In this document: one piece after another, positions 45,744-57,456 of the stretch
Numbering within the stretch: position 1 is the first letter of the stretch
Layout: each line of letters begins with the position of its first letter
Assembly: GCA_017311185.1 (NCBI GenBank)
Contig: JAESUZ010003404.1
Location: 1-64,000, forward strand
DNA length: 64,000 nt
Origin: Proteles cristata cristata
Taxonomy: Eukaryota > Chordata > Mammalia > Carnivora > Hyaenidae
Direction: 5' to 3'
Made by a program: the position numbers and the translations under genes
Notes under the pieces: generated by a model
Told to the model about the DNA's origin: nothing
Databases searched by the model: none
Seen by the model: the letters and a program-made list of their open reading frames with translations, nothing else

Positions 45744-45972
45744 GGGGCGCCTGGGTGGCTTAGTCGGTTGAGCGTCCGACTTTCGCTTAGGTCATAATCT
45801 CGCGGTTCGTGGGTTTGAGCCCCGCGTTGGGGCTCTGTGCTGACTGCCAGCTCAGAGCCTGGAGCCTGTTTCAGAGTCTGTGACTCCCTCTCTCTCTGAC
45901 CCTGCCCTGCTCATGCTGTCTCTCTCTCTCTCCTAGAAATAAATAAAAAATATTTTTAAAAAAATTAAATAA
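45744..45972 (+). mobile_element. CAN-SINE nested in L1, young subfamily
   Basis: GGGGCGCCTGGGTGGCTTAGTC, GGTTTGAGCCCCGCGTTGG, CTGACTGCCAGCTCAGAGCC, CTCTCTCTCCTAGAAATAAAT. Nearly identical to the copy at 57457, including the CTTAGT and TTTCGCT variants. Confidence 0.95.
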
Positions 45973-46044
45973 AAAGTCAAATAAATACTTGTACAGGTGT
46001 ATTCACAGCAGCACTGTTCACTATGGCCAGGAGGTGGAAATAGC

Positions 46045-46250
46045 TTGGGCACCTGGGTGGCTCCGTCTGTTAAGCGTCTAACTCTTGATTTTCTCTCAGG
46101 CTCTGATCTCACAGTTTGTGAGATCAAGGTCTGTGTCAGGTTCTGCGGGGACAGTGCAGAGCCTGCTTGGGGTTCTCTCTCTCCCCCTCTCTCTGCCCCT
46201 TCTGTGCTCTCTCTCTCTCTCCCTCTCAAAATAAATAAACTTTAAAGAAA
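46045..46250 (+). mobile_element. CAN-SINE nested in L1, with target-site duplication
   Basis: GAGGTGGAAATAGC at 46031-46044 and GAGGTGGAAACAGC at 46251-46264 flank a complete copy (TTGGGCACCTGGGTGGCTCC to CTCAAAATAAATAAAC). The duplicated target is L1 sequence. Confidence 0.95.
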
Positions 46251-46311
46251 GAGGTGGAAACAGCTCTAACATCCACCAATGAATGAATTTGGTGTATACA
46301 TCCAATGGGAT

Positions 46312-46337
46312 ATTATTATTATTATTATTATTATTAT
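46312..46337 (+). repeat. (ATT)n microsatellite at SINE tail junction
   Basis: About eight ATT units grown from the duplicated TATTATT target and the SINE's T-rich end. Confidence 0.9.
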
Positions 46338-46535
46338 TTTTTATTGCTAGGAGAGAGAAAGAGAGAGAGCGTGAGCAGGGGAGGGTCAGAGAGAGGGAGT
46401 CACAGACTGAAACAGGCTCCAGGCTCTGAGCTGGCAGTCAGCACAGAGCCCGACGCGGGGCTCGAACCCACGAACCGCGAGATCATGACCTAAGCGAAAG
46501 TCGAACGCTTAACTGACTAAGCCACCCAGGCGCCC
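46317..46535 (-). mobile_element. CAN-SINE nested in L1, with target-site duplication
   Basis: CCAATGGGATATTAT at 46302-46316 and 46536-46550 flanks a minus copy: GAGAGAGCGTGAGCAGGGGAG, GGCAGTCAGCACAGAGCCCG, GGGGCTCGAACCCACGAACC, GCCACCCAGGCGCCCC. High CpG retention suggests a recent insertion. It faces the plus copy at 46045, forming an inverted pair with a short loop. Confidence 0.95.
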
Positions 46536-46800
46536 CCAATGGGATATTATTAAGGCAAAAAAAAGGAATAAAGTACTGAAACGTGATACAATGTGAATGA
46601 AACAAAAGATCACCTACGATACCATGCTGACAGAAAAGATGAGGTATTGTATGATACCATTTATATGAAATTTCTAGAATAGGTAAATCCATAGAGAGAA
46701 TGTACATTTATGCTTATCAGGGGAAGGGTAGTAGAATGGGAACAAGTGCTTAAGGGATAAGAGATCTTCCTTTGGGGTGATGACAGTGTTTTAGAACTTT

Positions 46801-47738
46801 TTTTTAATAACACCAGTTTGTTTGTTTGTTGATCTTAAATCGTTTATTGTCAAATTGGTTTTCATATAACACCCAGTGCTCATCGCAACAAATGCCCTCC
46901 TCCATGCCCATTTCCCCCCTCCTCGTCTCCCCCTCCCCCATCAGCCCTCAGTTTGTTCTCGGCATTCAAGAGTCTCTCATGGTTTCCCTCCCTCCCTCTC
47001 CCCCACCATTTCCCCCCTTCTTCTCCCCCATGGTCCTCCATTAAGTTCCTCCCAATCCTCCTATACGTGCAAATAGATGATATTTGTCCTTTTCTGCCTG
47101 ACTTATTTCGCTCAGCATAACACCCTCAAGGTCCATCCATGTTGCTACACATGGCCAGATTTCATTGTTTCTCATTGCCATGTAGTATTCCATGGTATAG
47201 ATAAACCACATCTTCTTGATCCATTCATCTGTTGATGGACACTGAGGCTCTTTCCATGTTTTAGCTATTGTGGAGAGTGCTGCTATGAACATTGGGGTAC
47301 ATGTGCCCCTGTGCATCAGCACTCCTGTATCCCTTGGGTGATTCCTAGCAGTGCTATTGCTGGGTCATAGGGGAGTTCTAGTGTTAGTTTCCTGAGGAAC
47401 CTCCACACTGTTTTCCAGAGGGGCTGTACCAGTTTACATTCCCACCAACAGTGTAGGAGGGTGCCCGTGTCTCCACATCCTCGCCAGCATCTAGAGTTCT
47501 CTGATTTGCTCATTTTAGCCACTCTGGAAAATAGTGTGGAGGTTCCTCAAAACCCTTTCTTCTCTAGGGTTTTGATGGTTTTCTGTCTCACATTTAGGTC
47601 CTTTATCCATTTTGAGTTTATTTTTGTGTACGGTATGAGAAAATGATCCAGTTTCAATCTTCTGCATGTTGCTGTCCAGTTCTCCCAGCACCATCTGTTA
47701 AAGAGGCTGTCTTTTTTCCATTGGATACTCTTTCCTGG
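46801..47738 (-). mobile_element. Younger L1 3' end nested in older L1
   Basis: Inserted after CAGTGTTTTAGAACTTT. It starts with T-rich DNA and the felid L1 3' UTR (TCAAATTGGTTTTCATATAAC ACC, CCCTCCTCCATGCCC) and runs through CTCCATTAAG, TTCGCTCAGCATAACACCCTC, ATTGCTGGGTCATAGGGGAG and CAGTTCTCCCAGCACCATC to TCCATTGGATACTCTTTCC. The host L1 then resumes with TAGAACTTTATAGAGATGG, repeating the target. Low divergence; 5' truncated. Confidence 0.92.
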
Positions 47739-47880
47739 TTAGAACTTTATAGAGATGGTGGTTGCACAACATTTGGAATACACTGAATAAAGGCCACTGA
47801 CTTGTTTACTTTAAAATGTTAATTTTATATTACGTGATCCTTTCTTCAATTTAAAAAATAGCAATTCAGTAACCTATCTA

Positions 47881-48924
47881 CACCCCAAAGAAAAATGTTG
47901 AAATGAATTTTCTTCGCTTTCCCAGGCTTCCATGTATTTGAAGTAGTGGGGAGACCTATAGTTATTTTAAATACGGAAGAATGATACAGTGTAGATACAG
48001 AACACCGTAGATACAGTGTTCTACTTAAGCTATGTAAATATAAAAATAGAACTTGATACAGAAAACTCTACCATTATATCCCCAACTCATCTGCCCTTCC
48101 CCCTCCAGCTTTGCATTTGGCTAGCTACACCCTTTTTCTGTCCCAAAGCAGGTACTTAGAAATATTTGTTGAATGAGGACACAATGAATAAGCATTTTAC
48201 AATTCTTACGCAAATACAGTGCTCTCATCTAATCTGTCCTCTTCCCTGTCACTAGTTAGTCTCTATAAGATATGATAAAAGCCTGCAAATAAAAGATACG
48301 ATATAAACTATAGTTCTGTTTATAATGGAAATCAGCAATATCAGTAGTGTGGATTGAAAAGTAAGCAACAAATATGTATGTAAGCTATTCAGGAGATAGA
48401 ATGGACAAAATCTGACTATCATCTTTGTTTGGAAAAGTAAGAACAGGGATGGGGGATGGGCTGGAGAATTTTACCCTTAACATAAATTAGAAATTCAGGA
48501 GGAGAGCTGGGTTGGGCAGGGTCTGTGTTGTAAACTCCCTTTTGAACATTTCGTGTTTGAAATATTTGTGGTTTGTTTGGAATCGTGGGTCTAGTAGGCA
48601 TCTAGATTATAAACCTGGAGAGTTTAGGATAGATCCTTCGGGTTGGTATCACTCATGGGGAAAACTGATTGAGAAAGGCAGAAAACCCAGGGCAGAATCC
48701 TGCAGAATATCGTCATTTAAGGAGTAGGTGGAAGCATAAGAGACCCAAAGGAAACTTAGACACCGTGAACTCAGAGGTCAGAAAAGTGCCAGGAGTAGAG
48801 TCATGAATGACTAGAGAAAACCATGAGTTGAAAATGATGAAGGGGGAAAGATTTAAGTCGAAGTCAGCTAGAGTTAAGAGAACACAGAATATACCTTTCA
48901 AATCAGTGTTTGTTTTCTTTGAGT
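47881..48924. other. Intergenic, mostly unique
   Basis: About 1 kb. 48100-48185 (GGTACTTAGAAATATTTGTTGAATGAGG) ends like an L2/MIR 3' terminus. No gene recognised. Confidence 0.35.
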
Positions 48925-50365
48925 AAGTGCCCAAAGTAGTAGCATGAGTGGATCATAGGGATTTTCTAGTTTTAACTTCTTTTAACTTCTCCATACTGTT
49001 GTCCATGGTAGATACACCAGTGTACCTTCCCACTAACAGTGCAAACCAAGGGTTTACTTTTCCTCACAGCCTCACCAACACTCGTTATTTCTTGGCTTTT
49101 TGATTCTGGCTATTCTGACTGATGTAAGGGAATATTTCATTGTGGTTCTGATTTGCATTTTCCTGATGGTTAGTGATGCTGAGCATCTTTTCATGTGTCG
49201 GCCATTTGTAGGTCTTTTTTGGAAAAATGTCTATTCAGGTCCTCTGCCCATTTTTAATCAGATTATTTGCTTTAATTGGTGTTGAGTTGTGTAAGTTCTT
49301 TACGTACTTTGGATATTAACCCCTTATTGGCTATATCGCTTGCAAATATATACTCCCATTCAGTAAGTTTCCTTTTCATTTTGCTCTTATCAAATTCACT
49401 GTGCAAAAGCTTTTTCTTTTGGTGTAGTCCCAATAGTTGATGTTTGCTTTTGTTTCCCTTGCCTGAGGGGACATATGTAGAAAAATGTTGGTAAAATTGA
49501 TGTCAAAGGGATTGCTGCCTATGCTTTCTTTTAGGAGTTACATGGTTTCAGGTCTTAGATTTAAGTAGCTAATCCATTTTGAGTTTACTTTTTTGTATGG
49601 TGTAAGAAAGTGGTCCAGTTTAATTCTTTCGTATGTAGCTGGTTTTTCTAGCACCATTCATTGTAGAGACTGTCTTTTCCCCATTGTATATTCATCCTTC
49701 CTTTATCATTGATTAATTGACCACATAAGCATGGGTTTATTTATGGGCTATCTATTCTGTTCTGTTGATCTATGTGTCTGTTTTTGTGTCAGTACCATAC
49801 TGTTTTTATTATTAAAACTTGTAGTACATCTTGAAATCTGGGGTTGTGATACTTCTAGCTTTGTATCTTTTTCTCAAGATTGCTTTGGCTATATGGGGTC
49901 TTTTGTGGTTCTGTACAATTTTGGTATTATTTGTATTTTAGAAGATACATGCACGCCTCTGTTTCTTGTAACATTATTCACAATAGCCAAAATATGGGAA
50001 CAACCAAATGTTCAATGATAGGTGAGTGGATAAAGAAGATGTGGGTGTGTGTATATATACACACAATGCAATATTATCCAGCCATAAAATGAATGAGATC
50101 CTGCCATTTGTGAGTAGGTCCACATGGATGGACCTAGAAGGTATTATGCTAAGTGAAATAAGTTCAACAGAAAGAAAAATACCATATGATTTTACTTGTA
50201 CATGGAGTCTAAAAAGCAAAACAAATGAACAAAGACACAAACAAACAGACTCTCAATTACAGAGAACAAACTGGTGGCTGTCAGAATAGAGGGGAGTATG
50301 GGAGGGGTGAAACAGATGAATGGGATTAAGAGGTACAAACTTCTAGTTGTAAAGTAAATAAGTTA

Positions 50366-50590
50366 GGGGTGCCTGGGTGGCTCAGTTATTAGGCGTCTGG
50401 CCGGCTCAGGTCATGATCTGATGGTTCGTGGGTTCGAGCCCCATGTCAGACTCTGTGCTAACAGCTGGCTCAGAGCCTGGAGCCTGCTTCTGATTCTGTA
50501 TCTCCCTCTCTCTCCGACCCTCCCCTGCTCATGCTGTCTGTCTGTCTCTCTCAAAAAAATTAAAAACACATAAAAAAATATTTTAAAATA
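50366..50590 (+). mobile_element. CAN-SINE nested in L1
   Basis: GGGGTGCCTGGGTGGCTCAG with a small deletion after it (TTATTAGGCGTC), middle CTAACAGCTGGCTCAGAGCC, end CTCAAAAAAATTAAAAAC. Confidence 0.92.
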
Positions 50591-50815
50591 GGGGCACCTG
50601 GGTGGCTCAGTCGGTTAAGCGTCCGACTTTGGCTCAGGTCATGATCTCACGGATTGTGGGTTCCAGCCCCACGTCGGGCTCTGTGCTGACAGCTCAGAGC
50701 CTGGAGCCTGTTTCACATTCTGTGTCTCCCTCTCTCCCTGCCCCTCCCCTGCTCAAGCTCTGTCTCTCTCAGTCTCTCAAAAATAAATATTTTAAAAAAT
50801 TTTAAAAATATTTTA
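50591..50815 (+). mobile_element. CAN-SINE, tandem with the previous copy
   Basis: Near-consensus: GGGGCACCTGGGTGGCTCAGTC, CCCCACGTCGGGCTCTGTGC, AGCCTGGAGCCTGTTTC, CTCAAAAATAAATATTTT. It inserted into the A-rich tail of the copy at 50366 (TTTTAAAATA on both sides). Confidence 0.94.
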
Positions 50816-50995
50816 AAATAAGTAAGTTATACTGATGAAAAGTATAGCATACAAAACATAGTCAATAATCCTGTAATAATATGTATGGCAATTCTCTGAG
50901 TGCTGAGTAATGTATAGAATTGTTGAATCAGTATATTCTACACTTGGAACTAATATAAAAGTTTATGTAAATTATACTTCAAAAGTAATTATAAA

Positions 50996-51659
50996 TAGAA
51001 AATACAGAATAGAAATCCTAGTAAAGTGAAGCATCTATGACAATATTTACTTAAAGGTTAATTGTAACTTGTATCTTTAAGCATGTAAGTGATATAAAGC
51101 AGTAAGAAAGTAAGTGCAAGGTGGAGAAGCACAAGCATTATAGGGAAAGAAGTGGAGGTAGCAGTGTGAGGGCAGCCGTGAGTGAGCGGTGCAGTGAAGC
51201 TACGGGTCTCTGCAAGATCTAAGCTGATAAGTCGCTTTAGATTGGATGAGAGGCTGTGTTTGGTCATGTGATGAAAAGAGGGCTTAACACACTTTGTTCT
51301 AATGTTTTCTTTCTATTTCCTTTATTATTTATTAGTCTGCACCTAAAACAGTCTAAGGAGTTTATCTGAAAGAGAGTCCTTCTAATAACTTAGGAATTTG
51401 GCAAATCGCCAGTATACATTATAGTTTCGTTCCCATAAAATGATGCCATTTTATAGGTAAATAAGCTAAAAACCTGGGATTCAAGGTTTCAGTTAAAAAA
51501 CAAGCCAGGAACAAACAAACATGACCAACCCTAGAGAAGAACCCAGTAGAGGATGGCTGTCGGGAAGGGCAGGATACACACTGTCCAAAGAGACATGGGT
51601 TCTGAGACAAATTGGGACATTGGGTCTGATCCAAGATAGACTTTTAAATGTTAATCCAC
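50996..51659. other. Intergenic, unique
   Basis: No gene or confident repeat. Confidence 0.35.
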
Positions 51660-51876
51660 GGGTGCCTGGGTGGGTCAGTTGGTTGAGCATCTGACTTTAG
51701 CCCAGGTCATGATCTCGCAGTTCACACGTTCAAGCCCCACAACCCGTTCTCTGCTGACAGCTCAGACCCTGGAGCCTGCTTCAGATACTGTGTCTCCTTC
51801 TCTCTCTTCCCCTCCCCAGTTTGTGCTGTCTCTCTATCTCTCAAAAATAAATAAAAATATTTATAAAATAAAATAA
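51660..51876 (+). mobile_element. CAN-SINE
   Basis: GGGTGCCTGGGTGGGTCAGTTGG, CTGACAGCTCAGACCCTGG, CTCAAAAATAAATAAAAATAT. Flanks AAATGTTAATCCAC and AAATGTTAAATCAC are an imperfect target duplication. Confidence 0.93.
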
Positions 51877-52598
51877 ATGTTAAATCACTCTTAAACAGAA
51901 TGTAAATTCCTATAGAATTTATCTAAAAGGCAGCTTTAGGTGCAGCCATTTAATTACTAGAAGTTGGGAAGACCAAGGAAAACATGATTTATGAGCCCAG
52001 AGCTAATGTTAGAACTTCATAGAATCTTGCCAACTCAAACCAGCAGTGAATTTGGTCGTTCTCATCCTGTTCTCTCCTAATTTGAGGGCTTTGGTTGCAT
52101 CTTGGTGAAGCTGTTTAGCTCACCGCGGTCTCTCGCGTAATGGGACCACAACCCCAATGAGCATCTTCTTCTGCTCCACAGTGAGTCAAGACGGCCAGGA
52201 AGGAGGCTGTCCTCTGCCACTGTGACTCATGGCACATGAGACTGAGCTGGTTCCCTGGGGTGTGGGGCCACTGCACACCCCTCTTACATGTGGACCTGAT
52301 CTTAGCCAAGGCTGGTCAGACCACCAAATCCACATGTCAAATTAGGCCTCTGTCTTGCAAAGTTGCTAAGAAGTCATACAGAGGTCACTGGCTTATTCTT
52401 CCTAGTGACGTTTGTGAAGTTTTCACACAATGCTTATGTTGGCAGGAAGCAGCTCCTATAAGATTCTAGTGGTGACATATGAGGAAGGGCCAAAATAATG
52501 GCAGAATATCCAGGAAAGCAATGTTTACCATCTATCATTAATTATTTTCCAAGAAAGTTTTCCACAATGCTTTTTTGACCATTTGGGGGTTCCCCTAG

Positions 52599-52600
<2 letters not shown>
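51877..52600. other. Intergenic, unique
   Basis: 52060-52470 is GC-richer than its surroundings and non-repetitive as far as I can tell. It contains short frames on both strands but no recognisable exon. Confidence 0.35.

Positions 52601-52638
<38 letters not shown>
52601..52638. repeat. (GT)n microsatellite
   Basis: 19 uninterrupted GT units, a likely length-polymorphic marker. Confidence 0.97.
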
Positions 52639-52640
<2 letters not shown>

Positions 52641-52906
52641 GCTGATGTCCTTTCTGTGTTTAAAAAAAAAAGAGTAAAGACATTATTAGTAATTCTTTGT
52701 TTTGGAAAGCACCATGTCAATTCAAGTGTTCAACATAAGTTTGTGCTACCCATAAAAATGCTTAAAAAAAGAAAAATAATACAAACAGAGGGCACTATAA
52801 TGCTAATATTCACTCTTGGTGAAATTCACTTGAGCAGGAACTGATAGAGTTAGTTTTCTCTGTCTGAGAATTTATAGGGAAAAGGAGGTTGGACTTACCT
52901 CACCCT

Positions 52907-52965
52907 TCCTTCCTCCCTTCTTTCCTTCCTTCCTTCCTTCCTTCCTTCCTTCCTTCCTTCCTTCC
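52907..52965. repeat. (TTCC)n microsatellite
   Basis: About 60 bp of TTCC units with CT-rich shoulders to about 52985. A pure polypyrimidine tract of this length can adopt H-DNA. Confidence 0.96.
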
Positions 52966-53036
52966 CTTCTTTCTTCTTCTTTTTGCTATAGAAAAAGGAA
53001 AAAAATAGAAAACCTAGTCTTCACTTCTAGTCTTAT

Positions 53037-53290
53037 TTTTAAAACTGTTTATTTATTGAGAGAGGGAGAGAGAACAAGAACGCATGGATGGACATAGAGG
53101 AGGGGAAGAGAGAGCGAGAGACCGCACACACGTGTGCACACGGAGGAAGGGTAGATGGAGACGGAGGGTGAGAGAGTCCCTACTGTCAGCATGGGACCTA
53201 ACTTGGGCTCAATCTCATGAACTGTGATATCATGACCTGAGCCGAAATCAGGAGTCAGATGCTTAACCAACTGAACCACCCAGGTGCCCC
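53037..53290 (-). mobile_element. CAN-SINE with expanded middle
   Basis: AAACTGTTTATTTATTGAGAG tail end, a long GA/CACA middle (GCACACACGTGTGCACACGG), and a head ending GAACCACCCAGGTGCCCC. It is about 40 bp longer than most copies because of the CACACGTGTG segment. Confidence 0.9.
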
Positions 53291-53606
53291 ACATGTGGCC
53301 TCATTTTTAATGCTGGATACCAACAATTTCAAAGAAAGTTTGTCTTTCCCAAAATGTTCACTAGTGTCTGGTTATAACAAAGTAGTCAGTATTTAGACAG
53401 ACCCATTCTCTATATGAAATAAACCTGTGTAATATATTAATTCCAAATTCTGACTTTAAAAGTTCCATATCAAAAAATAAAAAATAAAAATTGCATACCA
53501 CTTCCATAAATCACATATAAATACATACTCCTCGCAAATAATTAAAATATTATAGATGTATAGTGAGTGAAGAATGAAAATCTTACAAGTGCTCCCTCGT
53601 TCCATT

Positions 53607-53726
53607 TTTAAAATTTTTTCATATTTATTTGTTAAAGTAATCTGTACACCCAGCATGGGACTCGAACTCACGACCCTGAGATCAAGAGTCACTTGCTCTT
53701 CTGACTGAGCCAGCCAGGTGCCCCCA
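53607..53726 (-). mobile_element. Short CAN-SINE variant without the GA-rich middle
   Basis: TTTTTAAAATTTTTTCATATTTA passes directly to GTAATCTGTACACCCAGCATGG, then GGACTCGAACTCACGACCCTG and CTGAGCCAGCCAGGTGCCCC. A complete head with an about 120-bp body, typical of an older SINE subtype. Confidence 0.8.
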
Positions 53727-54334
53727 AATGCCCCCCTTTTTAATCCATCCCCACAGATGGCTATAATTAATCATTTAGTGTACAGCCTTCCCAAATTTTT
53801 CCTCAATGTTAACATTATATACATTAGCATTTGAAGCCAGAATACTGGACAGGTAAAACATTGGATATAAATTGAAAACATTTTCATTTTTGTTTGCCAT
53901 TGTGTCTGTAAACATGCTCAGTAGGAAATTTCTTCCTCTGCCAATAGGTTAAAACTGGGCATATCTATCGACTCTTTGTGCCTTCCTAGTTAACTCTTAA
54001 ATTCTAAATTATAGTCCTCTATGAGAAATTAGAGTGCTAAGTGCTGTATATCGATCAGCTCTTCAATCTCTCAAATGCAAGCCATCCGTCCCCCCCTCCC
54101 GGGGCTCACTACAAATGGACCATCTGCTGCTGGAGACCACCTGCCCTTCGTCCCCTCTTCCTCGCTGCTGCTTTCTCTCTCACTAGCAGTGATATGTGAC
54201 CCACGCTAGTTGAGTCTAAAGGGATGGGAAATAGGGAAGACAGAGAGATGGGTGTGGGAGGTAGGTAGTAAAGTGTTAAACTCTATTGAATTTTATAAGA
54301 AGGTTTCAGGGCTTCTGGGCCTGGGTGTTTTGTA
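53727..54334. other. Intergenic, unique
   Basis: No gene or confident repeat. Confidence 0.35.
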
Positions 54335-55122
54335 TTATTTTAATTGTGGTTAAAAAATAGCAAAATTTACCAGCGTAACCATTTTTAAGTGTACCATTCC
54401 ATAGTGTTAATCGTGTTCACATTGTTGTGCCCTTGTTCTCTAGAACTCTTTCGTTTTGGAAAACTGAAACCCTGTACCCATTGAACAATAGCTCCCCTTT
54501 TCCCCTTTCCCCCAACCTCTGGCAACCACCATTCCACTTTCTTGTTTATGAGTTTGACTACTTTGGATATTTCATGTGAGTGGAATCATACACTATTTGT
54601 CTTCTTGTGACTGACTTAATGTTCTTAAGTCTCAACCACACTGTAGAATGTGACAGGATTTCCTTCTTGTTTAAGGCTGAATAATATTTCATGGTGTGTG
54701 TATATCACCTTTTTTAATGCATTCATTCTTCAGTGGACACTTGTGTTGCTTGCACCTTTTGGCCCTTGTGAATAATGCTGCGATAAACGTGAGTCTGTGC
54801 GTGTCTTCAATCCTGCTCTCAATTCTTTTCGATAAATACCCAGAAGTGTGATTGCTGGGTCATGTGATAATTCTGTTTTTAATTTTTGAGCTTTACATTC
54901 CTAGTAACAGTGCATAGGGTTCCAATTTCTCTATATTCTCACCCATACTTGTTGCTTTCTGGTTTATTTTTTTGATACCTCATTGCATTTCTCTGATGAT
55001 TAGTGACGGTCAACATCTTTTCATAAGCTTCTTGGCCATTTGTGTAATTTTTTTTGGAAGAATGTCTATTCAGGTGCTTTGCACATTTTAAAATCCGGGT
55101 GTTGTTTAGTTATAGGAGTTCT

Positions 55123-55337
55123 AGGGGCACCAGGGTGGCTCAGTCAGTTAACCGTCTGACTTTGGCTCTGGTCATGATCTTGTGGTTCTGGGTTCGAGCC
55201 CTGCGTCGAGCTCTGTGCTGACTGCCAGCTCAGAGCCTGGAGCCTGCTTCAGTCTGTGTCTCCCCCTCTCTCTGACCCTCCCCTGCTCACGCTGTCTCTC
55301 TCTCTCTCTCTCAGAAATAAATAAAACATTAAAAAAG
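55123..55337 (+). mobile_element. CAN-SINE nested in L1
   Basis: GGGGCACCAGGGTGGCTCAG, CTGACTGCCAGCTCAGAGCC, CTCTCAGAAATAAATAAAAC. The short target GGAGTTCT is repeated at 55115 and about 55338. Confidence 0.93.
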
Positions 55338-57456
55338 GAGTTCTTTGCATGTTGAAAATATTAACCCCTTATCATATATTCATGATTTTCAAGTATTTTC
55401 TCCTATTTGTACGTTGTCTTTTCACCCTGATTGTTTCCTTTGATGTAGTCCCATTTATCTATTTTTCCTTTTGTTGCCTGTGCATTTGGTATCATATCTA
55501 AGAAATTATTGCCAAATCAATTGCCATGAAATTATTCCCATATATTTTTTACAGTTTTACAGATTTATGTCTTACCTGTAGGTCTTTAAACCATTTTTAG
55601 TTCATTTTTGTGAACTATACTGTAAGGTAAAGATCCAACTTTATTCTTTTCCTTGTGAATGTCCAGTTTTCCCAGCATCATTTGTTGGATACTGTTCCAT
55701 CCCCATTGTGTGGTCTTGACCATGTTGTCCCAGGTCATATGACCAAATACATGAGGGTTTACTTCTAGCCTGTCTATTCTGTTCCATTGGCCTATATGTC
55801 TGTCTTTCCATGGTACCACTCTGTTTTTTGATTACTGTAGCTTTTAATATGTTTTGAAATCAAGAAGTTATGAGGCCTCTGACTTCGTGTTTGTTCAAGA
55901 TTTATTTGGGATTCCTTGAGATTGCATATGAATGTAGAATTTTGTTTCTAGTTTTACAAAATTGTCATTGGAATTTTCATAGGGATTGTGTTAAATCTGT
56001 AGATTGTTTTGGGTAATATGGATATTTTAACAATATCAAGTCTTCCAATTCATGAACCTGTGATGTCTTTCTATTTATCTGTGTCTTCTCTAATTTCTTT
56101 TAGCCATACTTTGTAGTTTCCAGTGTGTAAGTCTTTGTCCATCTTGGTTAAGTTTATTTCTAAGTATTCTGTTCTTTTTAATGTTATTGTAGATGGGATT
56201 GTTTTCTTAATTTCCTTTCTGGATTGTTTATTGTTAGTGTATAGAAATGGAATTGAGTTGGGTTTGTTATTTTTGAATCTTGCTGCTTTGCTGAATTTGT
56301 TTATTTTAATAGCATTTGTGTGTGTGTGTGTGTATTATTTACTTTTCTATAAATAAGATAGTGTCATTTGCAAACAGAGGTAATCTTCTTCCTTTCAAAT
56401 GTGGATGTCTTTTTTTTTTGTCCTGACCTATTTCTCGGGCTAGGATTTCTAGTACTATGTTGAATAGAACTGATTAAAATGGGCATTTTTCTCTTGTTCT
56501 TTATCTGAGAGGAAAAGCTTTGAGTTTTCCATCATTGAGTATATTAGTTGTGAGATTTTCACATATGTCCTTAATTATGTGAGGTAATTACCTTTGATAC
56601 CTGGTTTTATGAATGTTTTTATTAAGAAAATGTGTTGAATTTTGTTAAATGCTTTTTCTTCATCAATCGATCATGCTTTTTTCCCCCTTCATTCTGTTAA
56701 TGTGGTATATTAAATTGATTGGTTTTCATGTATTGAACCATCTTGACATTCTATGAATAAATCCCAGCTGGTCACTGTGGAATGGTTTTAATGTGCTGTT
56801 GAATTCAGTTTTCTCATATTTTGTTGAATATTTTTTGTATCAATATTAATCAAGGTTATTTGTTTCTAGTTTTCTTGTAGTGTCTTTCTTTGGTTTTGGT
56901 TTCAGGGTAATGCTGGAATCCTGAGTTTGAAATTTTTTGAAAGACTTTGAAGGCTGTTGGTGTTTTCTTCTTTAATTATTGGTAGAATTCTCCAGAAAAG
57001 CCATCTGGTCCTGAGGTTTTATTTTGGGAGAGATTTTTGATTACTGATTTAGTCTCTTTAGTGATTATAGGTCTGTTTGGACTTTTTTTCTTTATTATTC
57101 AATCTTGTTAACTTCTATATCACTAGTAATTTATCCATTTCTTTTAGATTATCCAACTTATTGGTGTATAATTGTTCATAGTGGTCTCTTATAACCCTTT
57201 TATAATCCTGGCATCAGGTGTAATACCTCCTTTTTTATTTTTGATTTTACTTATGTGGGTCCTCTTTTTTCTCAGTCTAGCTAAGAGTTTGCAAATTTTG
57301 TTAATTTCTTAAAAATCCAATTCTATGTTTTATTGATTTTTTTCAATATTTCTGTTTTCTATTTCATTTATTTCTGCTCTAAAATTTATTATTGTTTTCC
57401 TTCTACTAACTTGGATTTAGTTTGTTCCTTTCTGGTTCCTTAAAGTAGAAAATTAA

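Larger units (their letters stand above)
43668..47880 (+). mobile_element. Old L1 host with five nested insertions and an internal deletion
   Basis: 43668-43960 looks like L1 5' UTR (AATGGTGGAGCAGGAAGCTCC, GAAGATGGCGGCC). At about 43978 it jumps to ORF2 3' half (AAATAAAAGGTATCCAGGTTGG, TATATAGAAAATCCAAAGAATG), so the middle is deleted or two copies abut. ORF2/3' UTR continues in order (AACAAATCATGCTGGGAAAAC, ATTCACAGCAGCACTGTTC, GGTTGCACAACATTTGG, CTTTAAAATGTTAATTTTAT). It is split by SINEs at 44560, 45744, 46045 and 46317 and by a minus L1 at 46801. Confidence 0.85.
48925..50995 (+). mobile_element. L1, 5'-inverted (twin-primed), interrupted by two SINEs
   Basis: 48925-49942 is minus-strand ORF2 (CTCACCAACACTCGTTATTTC, CAGGTCCTCTGCCCATTTTTAATC, GCTGGTTTTTCTAGCACC, CTGTTGATCTATGTGTCTG). 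At about 49943 it flips to plus: ACATGCACGCCTCTGTTTC, TATTCACAATAGCCAAAATATGG, GCTAAGTGAAATAAG, ending CTAATATAAAAGTTTATGTAAATTATAC at about 50990. The left end of the minus part and the start of the plus part are neighbours in L1. Confidence 0.88.

Noticed and set aside
45744..45830. tRNA-like sequences with A and B boxes, here and in about 30 other places
   Set aside because: These are heads of CAN-SINEs, each followed by the SINE body and A-rich tail, not tRNA genes. No independent tRNA cloverleaf was seen.
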